Source: Chrysomallon squamiferum | Lineage: Eukaryota > Mollusca > Gastropoda > Neomphalida > Peltospiridae | Assembly (NCBI GenBank): GCA_012295275.1 | Contig: CM022673.1 | Location: 22,540,413 to 22,604,412 of the forward strand | DNA: 64,000 nucleotides | Direction of reading: 5' to 3' | Part shown: in pieces, positions 14,701-28,724 of the stretch | How positions within the stretch are numbered: the stretch's first letter is position 1 | How the letters are laid out: each line of letters starts with the position of its first letter | Notes under the pieces: generated by a model | The model's database searches: none | What the model saw: only the letters and a program-made list of their open reading frames with translations | What the model was told of the DNA's origin: nothing | Translations under genes and position numbers: made by a program

Positions 14701-15570
14701 TTATGAATGTTTCTTCCTTAGTGAAATGTAAATGTAAAAATGCTTCTTTTCAGAATATTATTTTTTTTATGTATAGTCAAAAATAACTTGCTGTTGATTC
14801 TTATAGGACTTACAACAAGAATATTTTCCACAATACTGAAAGACATCACTTATTAAATGAAGGAGATCAAAGGATTTTAAGGATTTTTTTTAATGAATTT
14901 AATAAAGTGTTCATTGCTAGAGCACTTACTTTGGCAGGCTAATATCAGCATACAATTTTACGAAGAGGAAAACTTGCATATATAGGAATAGAGAGTTTAT
15001 CCTTTATTACCTTACTCTTACTAAAGCTTTAAGGTTTCTGTTATTTTTTTTATTAATATACCTAAAAAAGAGAAATACTGTATTTATATTACAGAGTTGA
15101 CAATTAAAAGAAATTTTCTTTGTCAAGCATTTCTCACAGTTTTAATATTCAAATTCTCAAAAAATTTGAGTCTATCAAAGGTATTTCAGATTTTGCATTT
15201 TTATTTCATTGTATTTATTTTTCAATTTGTATTTGGAAGATCTGAAACACATGACATGCACCTAGGAGAGTGGTCTGAGGCAGTGATACATTCACTAACC
15301 CCTGTGCATGATTAGTTGCATGATTAGTTACAGGATCAGTTTTTCATTGTGTTCCCACTGAGCTAATTCTTTTGCTGCTTATCACAAAGCAGACAGAGGT
15401 TTCTGGTTTTTTGTTTGTAACTATAATTTTATGCTTGACATTAAGAATAAAATATTTCTTTCTTAAAAGTTAATGAATTAAAACTAGAATGATAATAATT
15501 ATTATTTTTAAAAAAGAAGAAAAAACATAGTTGTATAAGGCATTTAAATCATTTTTCAAGGTTTTTGTAT

Positions 15571-15605
<35 letters not shown>

Positions 15606-16870
15606 TTATAATTATTATTATTTGAAATAAAATTCTCTCATTAAGTATTTGATTTTTTTTTTTTTTTTTTTTCTTTAACTATCAGTAAAATACTTGTTCT
15701 AATACAGTTGTACTCTGTCTTTTCTGAATTTCTCTCTCTGTTTTTATCTTTTTCTCTCATCTGCTTGAGGCAGAATACATTCTTTATTTTTTTTCATTAT
15801 TATTTTTTTTTTTTTTGCTTGAATAAACACTTTCATTTCATCAGTTTGCTATTGATAACATAAAACACATTGGCACTTTCCACTGTTTGTCTAACAGGAT
15901 CAGCACATTCTGATTTGTTACTGACACTACAGTAACATTAAAGAATAAACATTACATATAAACTTAGTGTCATTTATAGCAGTTGATTTACTTACAGCTC
16001 AGTATTACACAATCTTTGTTGCAAGTCTTGTCATAGAATATTTTTTTTAACATGTACAAATATCTCCAGTTTACAAATTTAGTTTTAAAACATCTTCTTA
16101 AAACTTATGAAGATGTTCAGAGCTGATACATAAGATGGTTATTTTTATCTCTATAATTTATGGAACATAACTGCATTAACCTCATGGGCTTGGCCCAGAT
16201 AGTATTATAAACTTAAAATTGAAGATAAAGAATAGAAAACTAAAGGAAAAATGTTTTTGTAGCACAATATTTTAGTTCATGACAGAGGATACTAAAAGAA
16301 ATCACTGAAAATAGTTTTTAAATATGGTAATGTATATTTCAAGGTTAGAAAACTTGTAAAGATTGTTACATATATTTATGTATATTTCTCTCTTCTATCT
16401 CTCTATCTCACTCTATCTGTGTCTGTCCTCATAACCACCTTTTTTTTAAATATATATATCTCTCTGATTTTCTCTTGGTCTTCTAAAGTTCTATCTATCT
16501 GTTTATCCTTTTCTCTGAAGATATGAAAAAAGAAAAAAGAAGATATTACGTATTTCTTAGGATAAAGGATGCTGACTGGAAGTGAGAAAAATAAATAATC
16601 TCAAGCTGATGTGTATCTAATGTTTGTATTTTAGATTAATCATAATATACATTTTTTATATTAAACATAATACATATATACATACATACATACATACATA
16701 CATACAAAGAATATAAATTTAATGCCAAATTAATAGGAAATTATAGGTTATAGGTTATTATGTATGTAAAATACAGGAAATACATAAAGTTTCTGACAAA
16801 GTGTAGCATTGTAAAAAAAAAGTTATCAAAAAAGATGTATCTATGTGATTGTCTCTTGGTGTTCTAAAGC

Positions 16871-16901
<31 letters not shown>

Positions 16902-18713
16902 CTGTTTCTATTTTCAAACAGTCACAAAGTATATATATATACTTTGTGACAGAGTTTGAAAATAGAAACAGTTAATGACTCAGGAGAGCTAGATATCAAC
17001 ATCTATGTTAGTAACATGATGGACAACACATGGTGCTGATAGATATAAACTTGATGTGTGCTGGTTTTAGTTTGTGCAAAAACATGACTTTTTCACATTT
17101 TATTACTAATGGAATGAAAACTATCCTGTTTTCATGGCTTATTTTAATATTTTCTAACTGAAAATCATGCTTATTTATGTTATTTCTTCATGAACATATA
17201 CTGTTAATTACATCACTTAGTGTATATTTCAATTTTGAAATAAAAAGGTACTGGGATATTTCAGTCTGCATAATTATATCCTGACCTATAATGCAAAATA
17301 AACTCTTTTCTTGTAGCAATAATTCATAAATATTTCACATTACTACGAACAAGAAATCAAGCAGCCAGAAAGGTCGTGCATATTTACTTTACTAGAATTG
17401 AAAGGTTTCATTTACCATTTTAGAATTTTTATATGGTATAGTATAACCAATCACAACAATTACAAGTGATGAATATTTATAAAGAAATGAATATAATGGT
17501 GCATTGAAGCATTGATATTCTCTGTGAAATTATTATTGATATTTACTTCACTGAGGTCTTAAACTTGCAATAATAGTTATATCTGTAGGTATATATATGT
17601 ATTTGGGAGTGTGTTTATATGTATTTGAAGTGTGAGAGTAAAGTACTTGCATGTATTAAAAATGGATTCAGATAAAAATATTTCATTAACAATCAGTATT
17701 CAACTAATTTATTTTAATAATGATATGCACACACATTCATACATAAAGACAAACCTAGGATACGCATTGTACAAATGAATATCCAAGATTTTACTACATA
17801 ATAATATTAAAAGTTTCTTTTGCTAAATTTAAAATTTGATAAATATAGTGTAAATATGTCAGTTAATCCAAACTGAAAGGAAATTCTGGTGTTGTAAGCA
17901 GACACATTATGTGTCCATTTCTTTGACACTAAAAATCTGACTCTAATCTGGCCTTGCCATGTTGATTTAACCTTTAGAACTTTCATATTTTGGAGAAATA
18001 TGTAATTTTCTTCAGTTTAAACAAATAGTTTCTGCAACTGATTTAATGTATGTAGTGTTGTATATGGGTTACTTATTTCATGTTTAAAGGTTTTTATAGA
18101 AAGTATCAATAATTTATGTATTTGCATTAGAAGCAAAGAGAAGCAGATATTTTGAGTTTCTTTTGTTTGTATCATGTTTATGATTTAAAATAAAAGTATA
18201 AATATTTTTAGATGGTCAGATTATAATATGTTTATATATAATTTTATTTATGAGTAAATGCTTATAAATGCCTATGTGTGTGTTGAAAAAAAGTATACAT
18301 ACACATGTATTCTTTAGTATTCCTTCACCTTATCAAAAGTCAGTCTATTTGAGACTTACTGAATTCTAAATTATGAAATTTTTAATTTGATTTTTATATT
18401 CCACAATATTAAAAAAAAAAAAAAAGATATGGGAAAACAAATTGGGAGAAGCCATGTATATTTAGAACACAGCTTTTCTCTCACAAGATAAACACAGACA
18501 TTTGTAGCTGATTCTGTTCACACTGGAATGGCCTAGCTTCCTGTTGTTACTGATAAACACTTCTAATTTCAGACGCTCTTCACATATAACAACATTCTTT
18601 GAAATCTCAGTTTTCCAGCAGAAACTTTTTATAATTTATTTAATTATTTATTTAATTTTAAAATGATTATATTATGGGATAAATTATTTTAGAGCTTAAT
18701 TGCTAATTTATTA

Positions 18714-18752
<39 letters not shown>

Positions 18753-21700
18753 TAAACCAGACTGAAAAGAAAAAGAAAAAGAACAACAACAAAATTTCCC
18801 AAGAGTTTAATAATAATATTTTAAATAATTTAAAATATCATTTACTTTGTATGCTATCACATATTATAATGGTTCCAATTTTTTTATTTTATAATCTTCA
18901 TTTTTGAAAAAGTACTGGAAAGGAAAGTGAAGATCTTATATGAATTAATTTTCCATGAAAAACATTTAGGTATTATTATTTTGTTTTCAAAATTTTTATT
19001 TATTTATTCATTTATCTTATTTCATTTTTAATTTGGATTTTTTTTCAAAGAAATATTACAAATGCAGATTTTGTGTAAATTGATTTTTGAGAAAAAAATT
19101 TAAAACTTTATTCTTAATATTAATTTATTGACTAATTATCTTACAGTACCAAATCATTTTATGAATAAAAACTAAAACTAAAAATCATGAATGGTTGTCT
19201 TGTAATGTGATCAACTTGAAAAGGATAAGAAAAATGGAAATCAGATATGAAATCAGAAATCTGCAACTGTTGAATGTGTAACATTACTTCAATAAACAAC
19301 ACATGTTACATTCAGTATACAGATATAGTATGAGTACAGTCTGGAATAGAAATTAAAAACTAAAATTTCAAATCATAAACAAGTTAATAATTTAAATGGT
19401 AAAATGTTAGCAAACTGAGCTGATTTGGATAGAAACAGTAGTCTTATAAAAAAAACAGCATGCAGTTATGTGAATTTATTTTCTTTCTTTACAGTTAAAA
19501 TATGAGTTAACAAGCATATTTCCTAGTCAAATGAAAGACTGATTAATGTGATGTTAAAGAGTCAAGGAATGAAAATATTTGGCAGCATCTTTATTTCTGC
19601 CTACATGTGCTAATTAATACCTCTGCTTTTATTAGGCAGTCATCACAGATTAGTTAATTAATAGTTGGGAGGTCACTCATACAACTTCCTAACAGTTTCT
19701 ATGGCTCTGATCCAGAAACTTTGCACTAGTTCTCTGTAGCCTGAATGAGGCTCCATTTGGGTTGAGTAGCTTCCTTCCTGAAAAACAAAATAGGAGGGAG
19801 GTTCTGTTAAGACTGGATAGTCTTCTTCCTGCTCAGAAGTAGCTATTGCAGTAGTAGAGAGACAATGTGTGTGCATGTATCTATAATAATGGTTTATGTG
19901 TGTTACTTACTTGATATGTATGGCAAAAATATTGCCATTAAATGATTCAGTTAATATTTGAAGTCAAATCAAGACAAAAGCATTTTTCATAATAAATTGA
20001 TGAACATACTGAATATTTTTTAAATTTATAAATAAATAATAGGCCTAATATAAATTATTATTATTTTATTTCATGCAATTTAAAAAACACTCATTTCTAT
20101 TTATTATTTATTATACTGAAAACAAGTCTTCCTGTTTAATTTATCATTTATTAAATTGTTAAATTAAATGTATTTATGTGCGTGTATGTTGTGTATATAT
20201 ATATATTGAAATGCTCCAGGCTGTCAATTTTCTTTAAAAAATGCATTTGGAATCTGCTGGCATGTTTTGGTCATGAAACTACAAGTTAATGTTATAACGT
20301 TTCTTTAATGAGTAATGATTTAGTTTTGCAGTATTAACTGTCACTGTCTGATATGGATCTGACAAAGTCAGTATTATACTGATCCAACAGTTAATCACCA
20401 GAACTGAATGTCAGTTTTTTATATATATATATTTATGTGCACTAGAGCCAAAGTTAGCCACACTTAGCCACACATAGCCATAACATGAAGTAAACAGGCT
20501 AACTGTGGGCCTCAAGTGTAACCAGGAAATTATCACCTAAAACAAGCCATGGCATTTCAAGATCTAATAATTGTTGCTATGATGGCTGTTATTTTTAATG
20601 AGACTGATTACTTTACTTGTTTCATTTTCTTCTCATTACCATCATAATAATAAAAACATAGAGAAGGTTCATTTTACCAATACTGAAACAGAACCAAATA
20701 GTTGATTTAGAAAAATGTTAAAATTTCGGGTAACCCATGCTGGCACGGTGAGTGTATGAAATTAATATTCATTTAATAAGTTTAATAACTCAAGTGTTTC
20801 TTTTAGTCATTAAGATGGCAGCCTAAAGAAAAAGATGTTATTCGTTTTTGATGTTTCAAGTTGTTTATAGTTATACTTGAATCAGTTGATACAATTTTGG
20901 TTTAATTTCTTTGCTTAGAATTTCTTTTTATTCATTTGGAGTTTTCCTTTTATCGCTGTAATCAGCATTTGGTATAAGAAATAGATAATTAACTAAGGGA
21001 GGTAAGTTACCTTAAGTGTAGCTAAGAATCTGGTACAAATTAAGATTTGGTCAGTTAAAAATCTTTAAGATGGTGAATAGATGATGTTCAAGATAAATCT
21101 GATTGTTGAGCTTCAGCGTTATTTATTGACATATAGACATAATGTATTTTTTAACATAAAATATGCTTTATCTGTAAATGAAATATATTTAAATGAATAA
21201 AAATTCAGATGACAAAATAACAATTAGAAAATATGCTGAATTTATTTGTTTCTATAAGTGATTTATATTACAAAAATAACATAAGTATGTTCAAATACAG
21301 TTAGGTTTCATTTATATTACTTCTGTAATTTTCAAGACATTTTAGATATACAAGAAAGCTGAATTACTAAATACATGGCTCTGTAAATTGTTGTTATTAA
21401 TATTATTATACCTTTATTTTATTTTAACTATATATTTATTTACTTACTTACTTACTTAAATTTATTTTTTCCTCAAATTTTAATTCTGTACATAATACAG
21501 AAAATGAGTAACTTGAGATGTCTCTATATCATAATTATTTTTAATTGTATTTATTTAATTTCTGATGCTAAAAAATATTTTTGAATATAGCTGAAAAATA
21601 AATAAAAATGTAGGCAGTTCCTGCTAGCAGATGTGAAAAATAATGTATCTAAAACAGCTATGGTAGACTGAGTCATTTTGATCAGGTTTATTCAGATTTG

Positions 21701-24700
21701 AAATGAGGTTACTTAAGCAGGAAAATTGGGGGTCACATCTTGCCTAGATACATTCCAAAACTTATCGATTAGCTCAGTCGAAATTCACAGAAAACTGGAC
21801 TGCTACTATTACTGTCGGGCACTGTGCTGTGCACTTCTTGTATTAAGACAGAAGCTAGCTTTCCCGGAGGACTTGTTTTTAGGCATGACAAGATACCTTT
21901 GTGTTGTGAGTTTGTCGGGGATAATTTCATGGTGAGCACCTACTCACCAGCTTGATAGATTAAATTTACTTACAGTCTGTGATAAATGTCTAGGGTTGCC
22001 CCAGTGCCACCAATTTTGGAGATTATTGTTGAGGTAGGATGTTTTTTGAGATAATTTTATAAATAAGAAATCTTTCAACTTCACAGACTTGAATTCAACA
22101 TTGCATTGATATTTTGCTTTGAAGTAATGTTTAGTTCAAGATAATTTTAATAAGAGTTTAGACTTTCATGTATATATATATATACGTATTTTATTTTTGT
22201 TTTCTGTAATTCTGGGAGTAATTATTTCTGCTGCATGTGTACTAATGTGTCTTCAGATACTTACGTTGTGAGTGATTACTAATGCAGGAAAATATATAAG
22301 ACAATGTTCATATAAAACTGCATCTTTATTAGCATTTTTCATTGATACTTCATTCATTAAAAGCCTCACCATTGTTTTGACCATCATTTTACAGTTTTTA
22401 AATCATATATCTGATAGTTCTTAACGAATATTGTTAATATAATATTTTGTTTTTCAAAATAAGACATAATTAATAACTATTTCTTAGATGGTCAAGGTTT
22501 TTGTATGAAGATCATCCTTTGCTTTTGGAATTAGTCTGAATAGTATTTTAACTAATCAGTTCTTTATTTAAAATTATTTATGTTGGAAATAAAGGATCCT
22601 TAAATAATTCATATTTTATTTTAGACTCCATGCAAATAATGTAATATAATATTTTGATCATAAAGTACTGTTTTTGACTTGGAAAGAAATATGATATTTA
22701 TTAAATGTGTTTTCATGCATAGAGTTCATATATATGTGATGGGCATGTTTTACAGTTTTTTTGACATACCCATAACAGAAATAAAATTGCATTTTATACA
22801 TTTTTAAAATCTTTATTTAGCAAGGATACCTTAATGTTGTTCTGATTCAGAAATTAGATTTGTTGATTTTTTGTTTTTTTAAAATGGCAATTAGTTAATG
22901 TACAAACATATAGATTAAATGTATTTATAATATATCAATATACCAATAAACTTTTTAATTCTGTTTATAAAGATATTGTGTAATTATTTAATTATTCAGA
23001 CACCATAAGTTGAAAATTATAAAGTGTTGTTACACTACCATTAATAAAATTTCAGGCATATTTGCCTTGGGCATACCTTTAATCTTGACTGAAACTCAAT
23101 ATAAAATGTAAAAAAATGTTAATGAACATAGTTTGAATCTATCAGTTGATACTTTATGAACAGAATGTGTTGTGCAGATAATTTTTGATTTTACATGTTA
23201 TTTCTATGTATATTTTGTTGTATTTGCATATTTATTTAGACAAAAAGAAATTCTTTTGTACAAAATAGATACTATCAGAATAACAGTTTAATTTAAAAGC
23301 TAACATGAACTTAACAGAATTATTTAATACAAAAAGTTTATGACTATATATAAATAGAAAGAGTAGTATTATGCTTACTGACTCTGAACTCTCCACCCAC
23401 ACAAACAGTAAATCATCTTGGATTTAAAGTTAACATAGGTACAATTAAACTAATACTTCTACTGTTAATGACAAAGGACGTTGAATTTTATTTCTGTATT
23501 CTGTCTTGTGACCATTCTTTTATTATTTGTCTTTTTCTTCTTCTTTTACTAATTTTTATTTTTAAAGATTCTAGAGGTCTTTCTGATAATAATATTTAAA
23601 TAATATAAATGATTGTTAAATAATTAGCTTAGTGAAATAAATAACATACTATAAACACAACAATAAACATGTTTTATTAAACTACTACCAGAAATAATTT
23701 TGACTAACTCGGTATATAATTATGTAAAACTGATTCAAATAATGTCTGTGTACTTTTGCATAAATATAAATTCAAATTCAAATTGCAAGCTTATACAAAA
23801 TGTATGTATTTTTTATGATATTTAATAAGTAATTCTGATTCAGTATATCATTTTGATTTTGCTCATCCCATTCACAGTTAAAAAATTTGTTTATCCCTCA
23901 AAAGCAGCCAATTCCATCAAAAGACAGAACAAATTAATACAAATTTTTTGGAGAAAAACAAATATAATAAAATAACAGTTGAAGAGAAATTTGAAACTTT
24001 CTTTCTAAGTAAGTTGTGAAAAAGATGATTTATACCAAATTATTTTAAGCCTTATTCTTTCCACCTCTTTATACTGAAAAAAAGGATAGGAAATGGAGGA
24101 AGAAAAAATAATAAGCAAGAGAAAAAAGAAGAAAGAATGAAGAAATATAGGACTTCAGTAGCATGGTTTGACTAAGTTGCCCAGTGGCTATCTATTTAAC
24201 ACTGTCTGGCTGTTTGTTTGATTTCTTCACTTTGACTAGGCTGCCTTTATTAACATCCAGTTTAATGTGGATGATGTGACAACTTTTAAAAGTTCTCTGG
24301 GGATAGCAAAATTCTTCCTTATTAATGGCTTCAAGCCACTGACTTAAACTACTGAAAGAACTATCTTCTAACATTTAGTTTTGTATTCCTGCATAATCAA
24401 CAATGTTAATATTCTTTGTGAATCCTTGTGGTCTTCACCACAAGTTCAGAATTACTGCTAATTTTGTAGTTGTTCATTAATGCTATCTCATGCCTAAACT
24501 GGCTAAAGTGTTATTACTGCTGAACACTGAAATTTTAATTTTTTATAATCGAAAACATTTATTTCCCCATTTATAACTTATAAGCTGTGTTATGTAAATT
24601 TTTACAGAAGGCTACTAAAACCAGTCAAATATTACACATTTAAAATACATATAAATAGATTTTCTTTTATTACTTTTTTATTATCAATGAAATTTTGATT

Positions 24701-27700
24701 AAAAACATGGTTAATGATATTATAATTTCTGTTCTTGTCACCAAATTTAAATGTCAGTATGTAAAATAGTTTTGAAGTTCTGGTATCAAATTGTAAAACT
24801 TTTTGTAATCTGTATTGCAATGTTATATTTGTCTTATTAATTTAATTTACTTACATTTTGGTCTGTCAAATAATAATTTACTAAGTTAACAAAAATAACT
24901 AGGAAAATCAATTATGGCATGGCTGAAGTTTTTATTTGAAATGGTAAATGGATTATTATTTGGTCTTTACAAGCAAAATATATCTTTCAAATCAATTAGG
25001 TATGAAATAGAATTAGGCTATACAAAGAAATCAAACATTGTGCACTGAAGCTCTGTGAGGTATAAGTGCTGAGTATTGTGTTAAAAAAAACCTTGGTTGT
25101 CATACACATCATTTTGATGCACAGACAAATTAACTAACAAACACTTTATTACCTCAGAGACAGAATTAACTAAGAGATTCATGTTTTATAGACCAACTTA
25201 TCTTACAGAAAACTGGTACTAATATAAAATCAGTATTATTTTAGTATGTTTTCTGTAAACAAGTGTTAGCTAACATGGTATATTAATACTATAGAAACCA
25301 AATGACCAAACATATAATATTGTATATACCATATTAACTAACAATATACAGTGAATTATACTGATATTATTCACAGCATAGCAACTTTCATAAACCAGTT
25401 TAGGTTAGACTTAGCTCATTATTTGACTGGTCATTTGATGTGCAGTCAGTCTAGTTTTATACCCATCATTGGTCACTGGGCTAATCATAATGTCACAAAG
25501 TTTTGATATATCACAAGTTTTGATAAATAAAGATTAATGGGGTGGGTGGAAAAGTACATCATGATGTGTTGGACAAAATTAGCATTTATATATTCTGATG
25601 ATTGTTTTACATTGCAGGGCATTTCAAATTTATAAAAAAAAAATCCAGTGTTTACATATTGTTTTACATGTATGTACTAAATCAGAAATATCTTTAGAAA
25701 CTGACTAATAGATGGATGAATGCTGTATAATATTATAGCACAATGACAGTAATCCTTCAAAAGATTATATAGTAGTGATTTAAGAATAAGTATTATAATA
25801 TCTTTATAGAGCCAATATTTTATTTCCAGTTTACTGCACAATACTGTAATCAAAAACTTTGTCTGTAATTTATATTTTATGAACTGTTTTTTTCTTTGGT
25901 TTGTTTTATTTATTCTTGTGATTGGAGATAAGCTTTGTAATTGCTGCCCACTGAAAACATTTACACATTTTTGATCAATTGTTTGCTCTTGATATGTAGC
26001 AACATTGCATTTTGTTATTTCTTTATTATTATGTATGTTTCATATCTTTTATTTGATTTCTCAGACTGGTTTCTAGCTCTTATGAAATAAAGTGTAATTT
26101 ACCTCTTGTCACAACCACTGCTGTATGGAGAATTGCCAGAAGGGTTTGCCACAAACTTAGGGAAAAGTAATTATTTGTGTTCTGACTGAAGAGAATTAAA
26201 CAGAAAAGGTCAGCCACAGCACAGACATCTTTCAAAACTTTTATTAATGGTTAAAGGATTTTAATATCTAATGCAAAATTTGAATATATCATTTTCAACT
26301 ATTTAACAAACTTATTATTTTTCTGACTTTGTCATAATATCTATTCATTTCTCTTTCTGTGCATTGTATGGGAATGTGAATCTATTAATGCTCCATGAAA
26401 TCTAAAATCATTAAGTACTTGTTGATTTTAAATTTTTTTTTTTTTTAGATTTCGCTTATTTTATTTATTGTTTGTTTGATTATCATATTTGTTTGATTCA
26501 TGGATACACTTTCAAACTGAGTTCCAAATTACCTTGTTGGATATTAAATTATCACTATAAAAAGGATTTCTTGGTTGTAATTATTCTAGTTTAATCATCT
26601 TGGATTTACATATTAATCTAAGGTTAGCTGAGGCCAGATAATAAGAACAGTTTGCTATGATCTGTTTCACTTCAGTACTCAAAACCAGACAATCCCTGCT
26701 CCCAAACTTCATGATCTTGGAGAATCTTTTTAACTCTTTTTTATTGCATTCTCTTTGGAACATTATTTAAAAGTATTTTACTGTTCCAAGAAAATCAGAC
26801 TACCAGTAACACACTATACATATACACATAGTTGTTTTTTTATAAATATAACATTCATGAACTTTGTAATATAACCATTTACAAAATGATCTTTCTCAGG
26901 TTTGTTTATATATACATCAGTAGAACACTGATCATTGCTGATATACTGTGTTATTCAAGTAGTCTAGTATGGGTAGTGTAAGTTGTCTGGCATCAAAACA
27001 GTCTGCATTATTATCTAAGACAAATACCACAAGTAATTAAATTTAACTTAATTTAACAGTAGTTTCAAAAATTGGTATTATTCTCCAGTTATTTTTGAGT
27101 ATTTGGTTTGATTAGTTTCTGAATTATATAAATTGTAATATGCACTTTAGAAAAGAATAGTTTTTATTTCATTCAAAAGAAGAAATACATGAAAACAGAC
27201 ATATATAGAGATCCATACTCTTCTTACCCAACCAGAATGTTAAATATTTTAGTTCTCTTTTTTGTTTTGTTTTTCTTACTTCCCATTACCACTTTTCTCT
27301 TGTTTTCTTTCTATCTTTCTCTCCCTATTTCTCTCTTAGATCAGTTCTGCCTTTTGACTCGCACACAATTAAAGCATCTGGTTCTTAAAAACTGTCCTAG
27401 TGTCAAATCACAAATAATAAATCACATTGTTAAATATATCTGCTTTGATATTTCTGTCAGCTTAAAGTTTAATCAATAAATAATGTATACATTTTTACAT
27501 TTTGTATTCTCCTTATGCAGTCCAAGTTTGTTCTAGTTTCAGTTCAGTGTAACGTAGACTTTATTTCCTTGAAACAGAAGATAAATGACTTAAAGTATTA
27601 TTCATTTCATTATTTCATTTAAATATTCTCAACAGTTTATGATAACTGCAATAGAACATAAAAGAAATATTTATTTATCAATTTGAAAAATCCAAATATT

Positions 27701-28674
27701 TAAAATCCAGTAATTTATCTTTTATTATTTGAAAAACTTTTGTTTTTCTAAATAGCTTTTTTTCTCTTTTTTTTTTTTTCTTTTACTGTAGAGTATTAAA
27801 ACATGAAATATTTTTATTTATAGTGCAATTAACTATGAACGAGTTGCAGTGGTAGTTCTGAGCTTCCTTGCATATAATTATTTGGAACAAATGGGTCTAT
27901 CTTAAACAAAGACTACAGGTTATGTTTCAACACAATAGTTACGTTTCTCATTTCTCTGCCATATGACAATGTTGATCTAACTCATACGTCTAATCAGTGC
28001 ATTTTCCTTTATTACTATTTTTTATTTTTATTTTTTCTAGAATATCCCAGGTATTTTTATATTGTGAGGAAGCTTTACCAGCAGGAAAGTTTATTTCATC
28101 AAAATCGACATGTAATTTTTATCATTATTTATAGTCTGTGTGGAAATGAAATGGCTTGTTAAAGATGTACTTGCATTTATGTTGCAGAAAATAGACAGAA
28201 GTTGAATTTCTCAGGATCTTTTTCTTAAAGGACTTTCATTTTTCTGTCAGCTTTTTTTTTTCTTTTTTTTTTTAACCACTGAAATTCAGCAAACAAAAGC
28301 AGTAACTTTTACCAGCATTGTCAAGATTAATAATCGTTTCTCCACACATTCCAGTTCTTTAAACATTAAATTTATCTTCTTAATAATAACAGTAATGAAT
28401 TTTTGACAGGTTTTTAAGTTATTGTATTCTTCTTCTTTTGTTTTTTTTGTTTGATTGTTATTAATGCACTATTTTTAAGTATATTTTATTTATTTTAACC
28501 ATTTGTGAAAAAGGAAGCTGCCATCAAATTATTTGCAGAGAATAACAGTATTGTTTATATCATTTTCAATTTTTTTTTACAAGCTTGTATTTCTCATAGA
28601 TTTTTGCAGTATTTTTAAGTTATTTTTATGTGATTGTGATTAAAAAAATATATTATTCTATATTATTGTTATTG

Positions 28675-28724
<50 letters not shown>

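Noticed and set aside
20725-20760. Phrase GGTAACCCATGCTGGCACGG resembling tails of cephalopod SINEs
   Set aside because: Only about 20 bp match from memory, with no body or tRNA-like head. Used only as weak support for the organism guess.
24192-24374. 60-codon minus-strand frame with non-repetitive residues
   Set aside because: Unlike the frame at 19673-19777, it has no recognisable similarity and no partner exon to support it.
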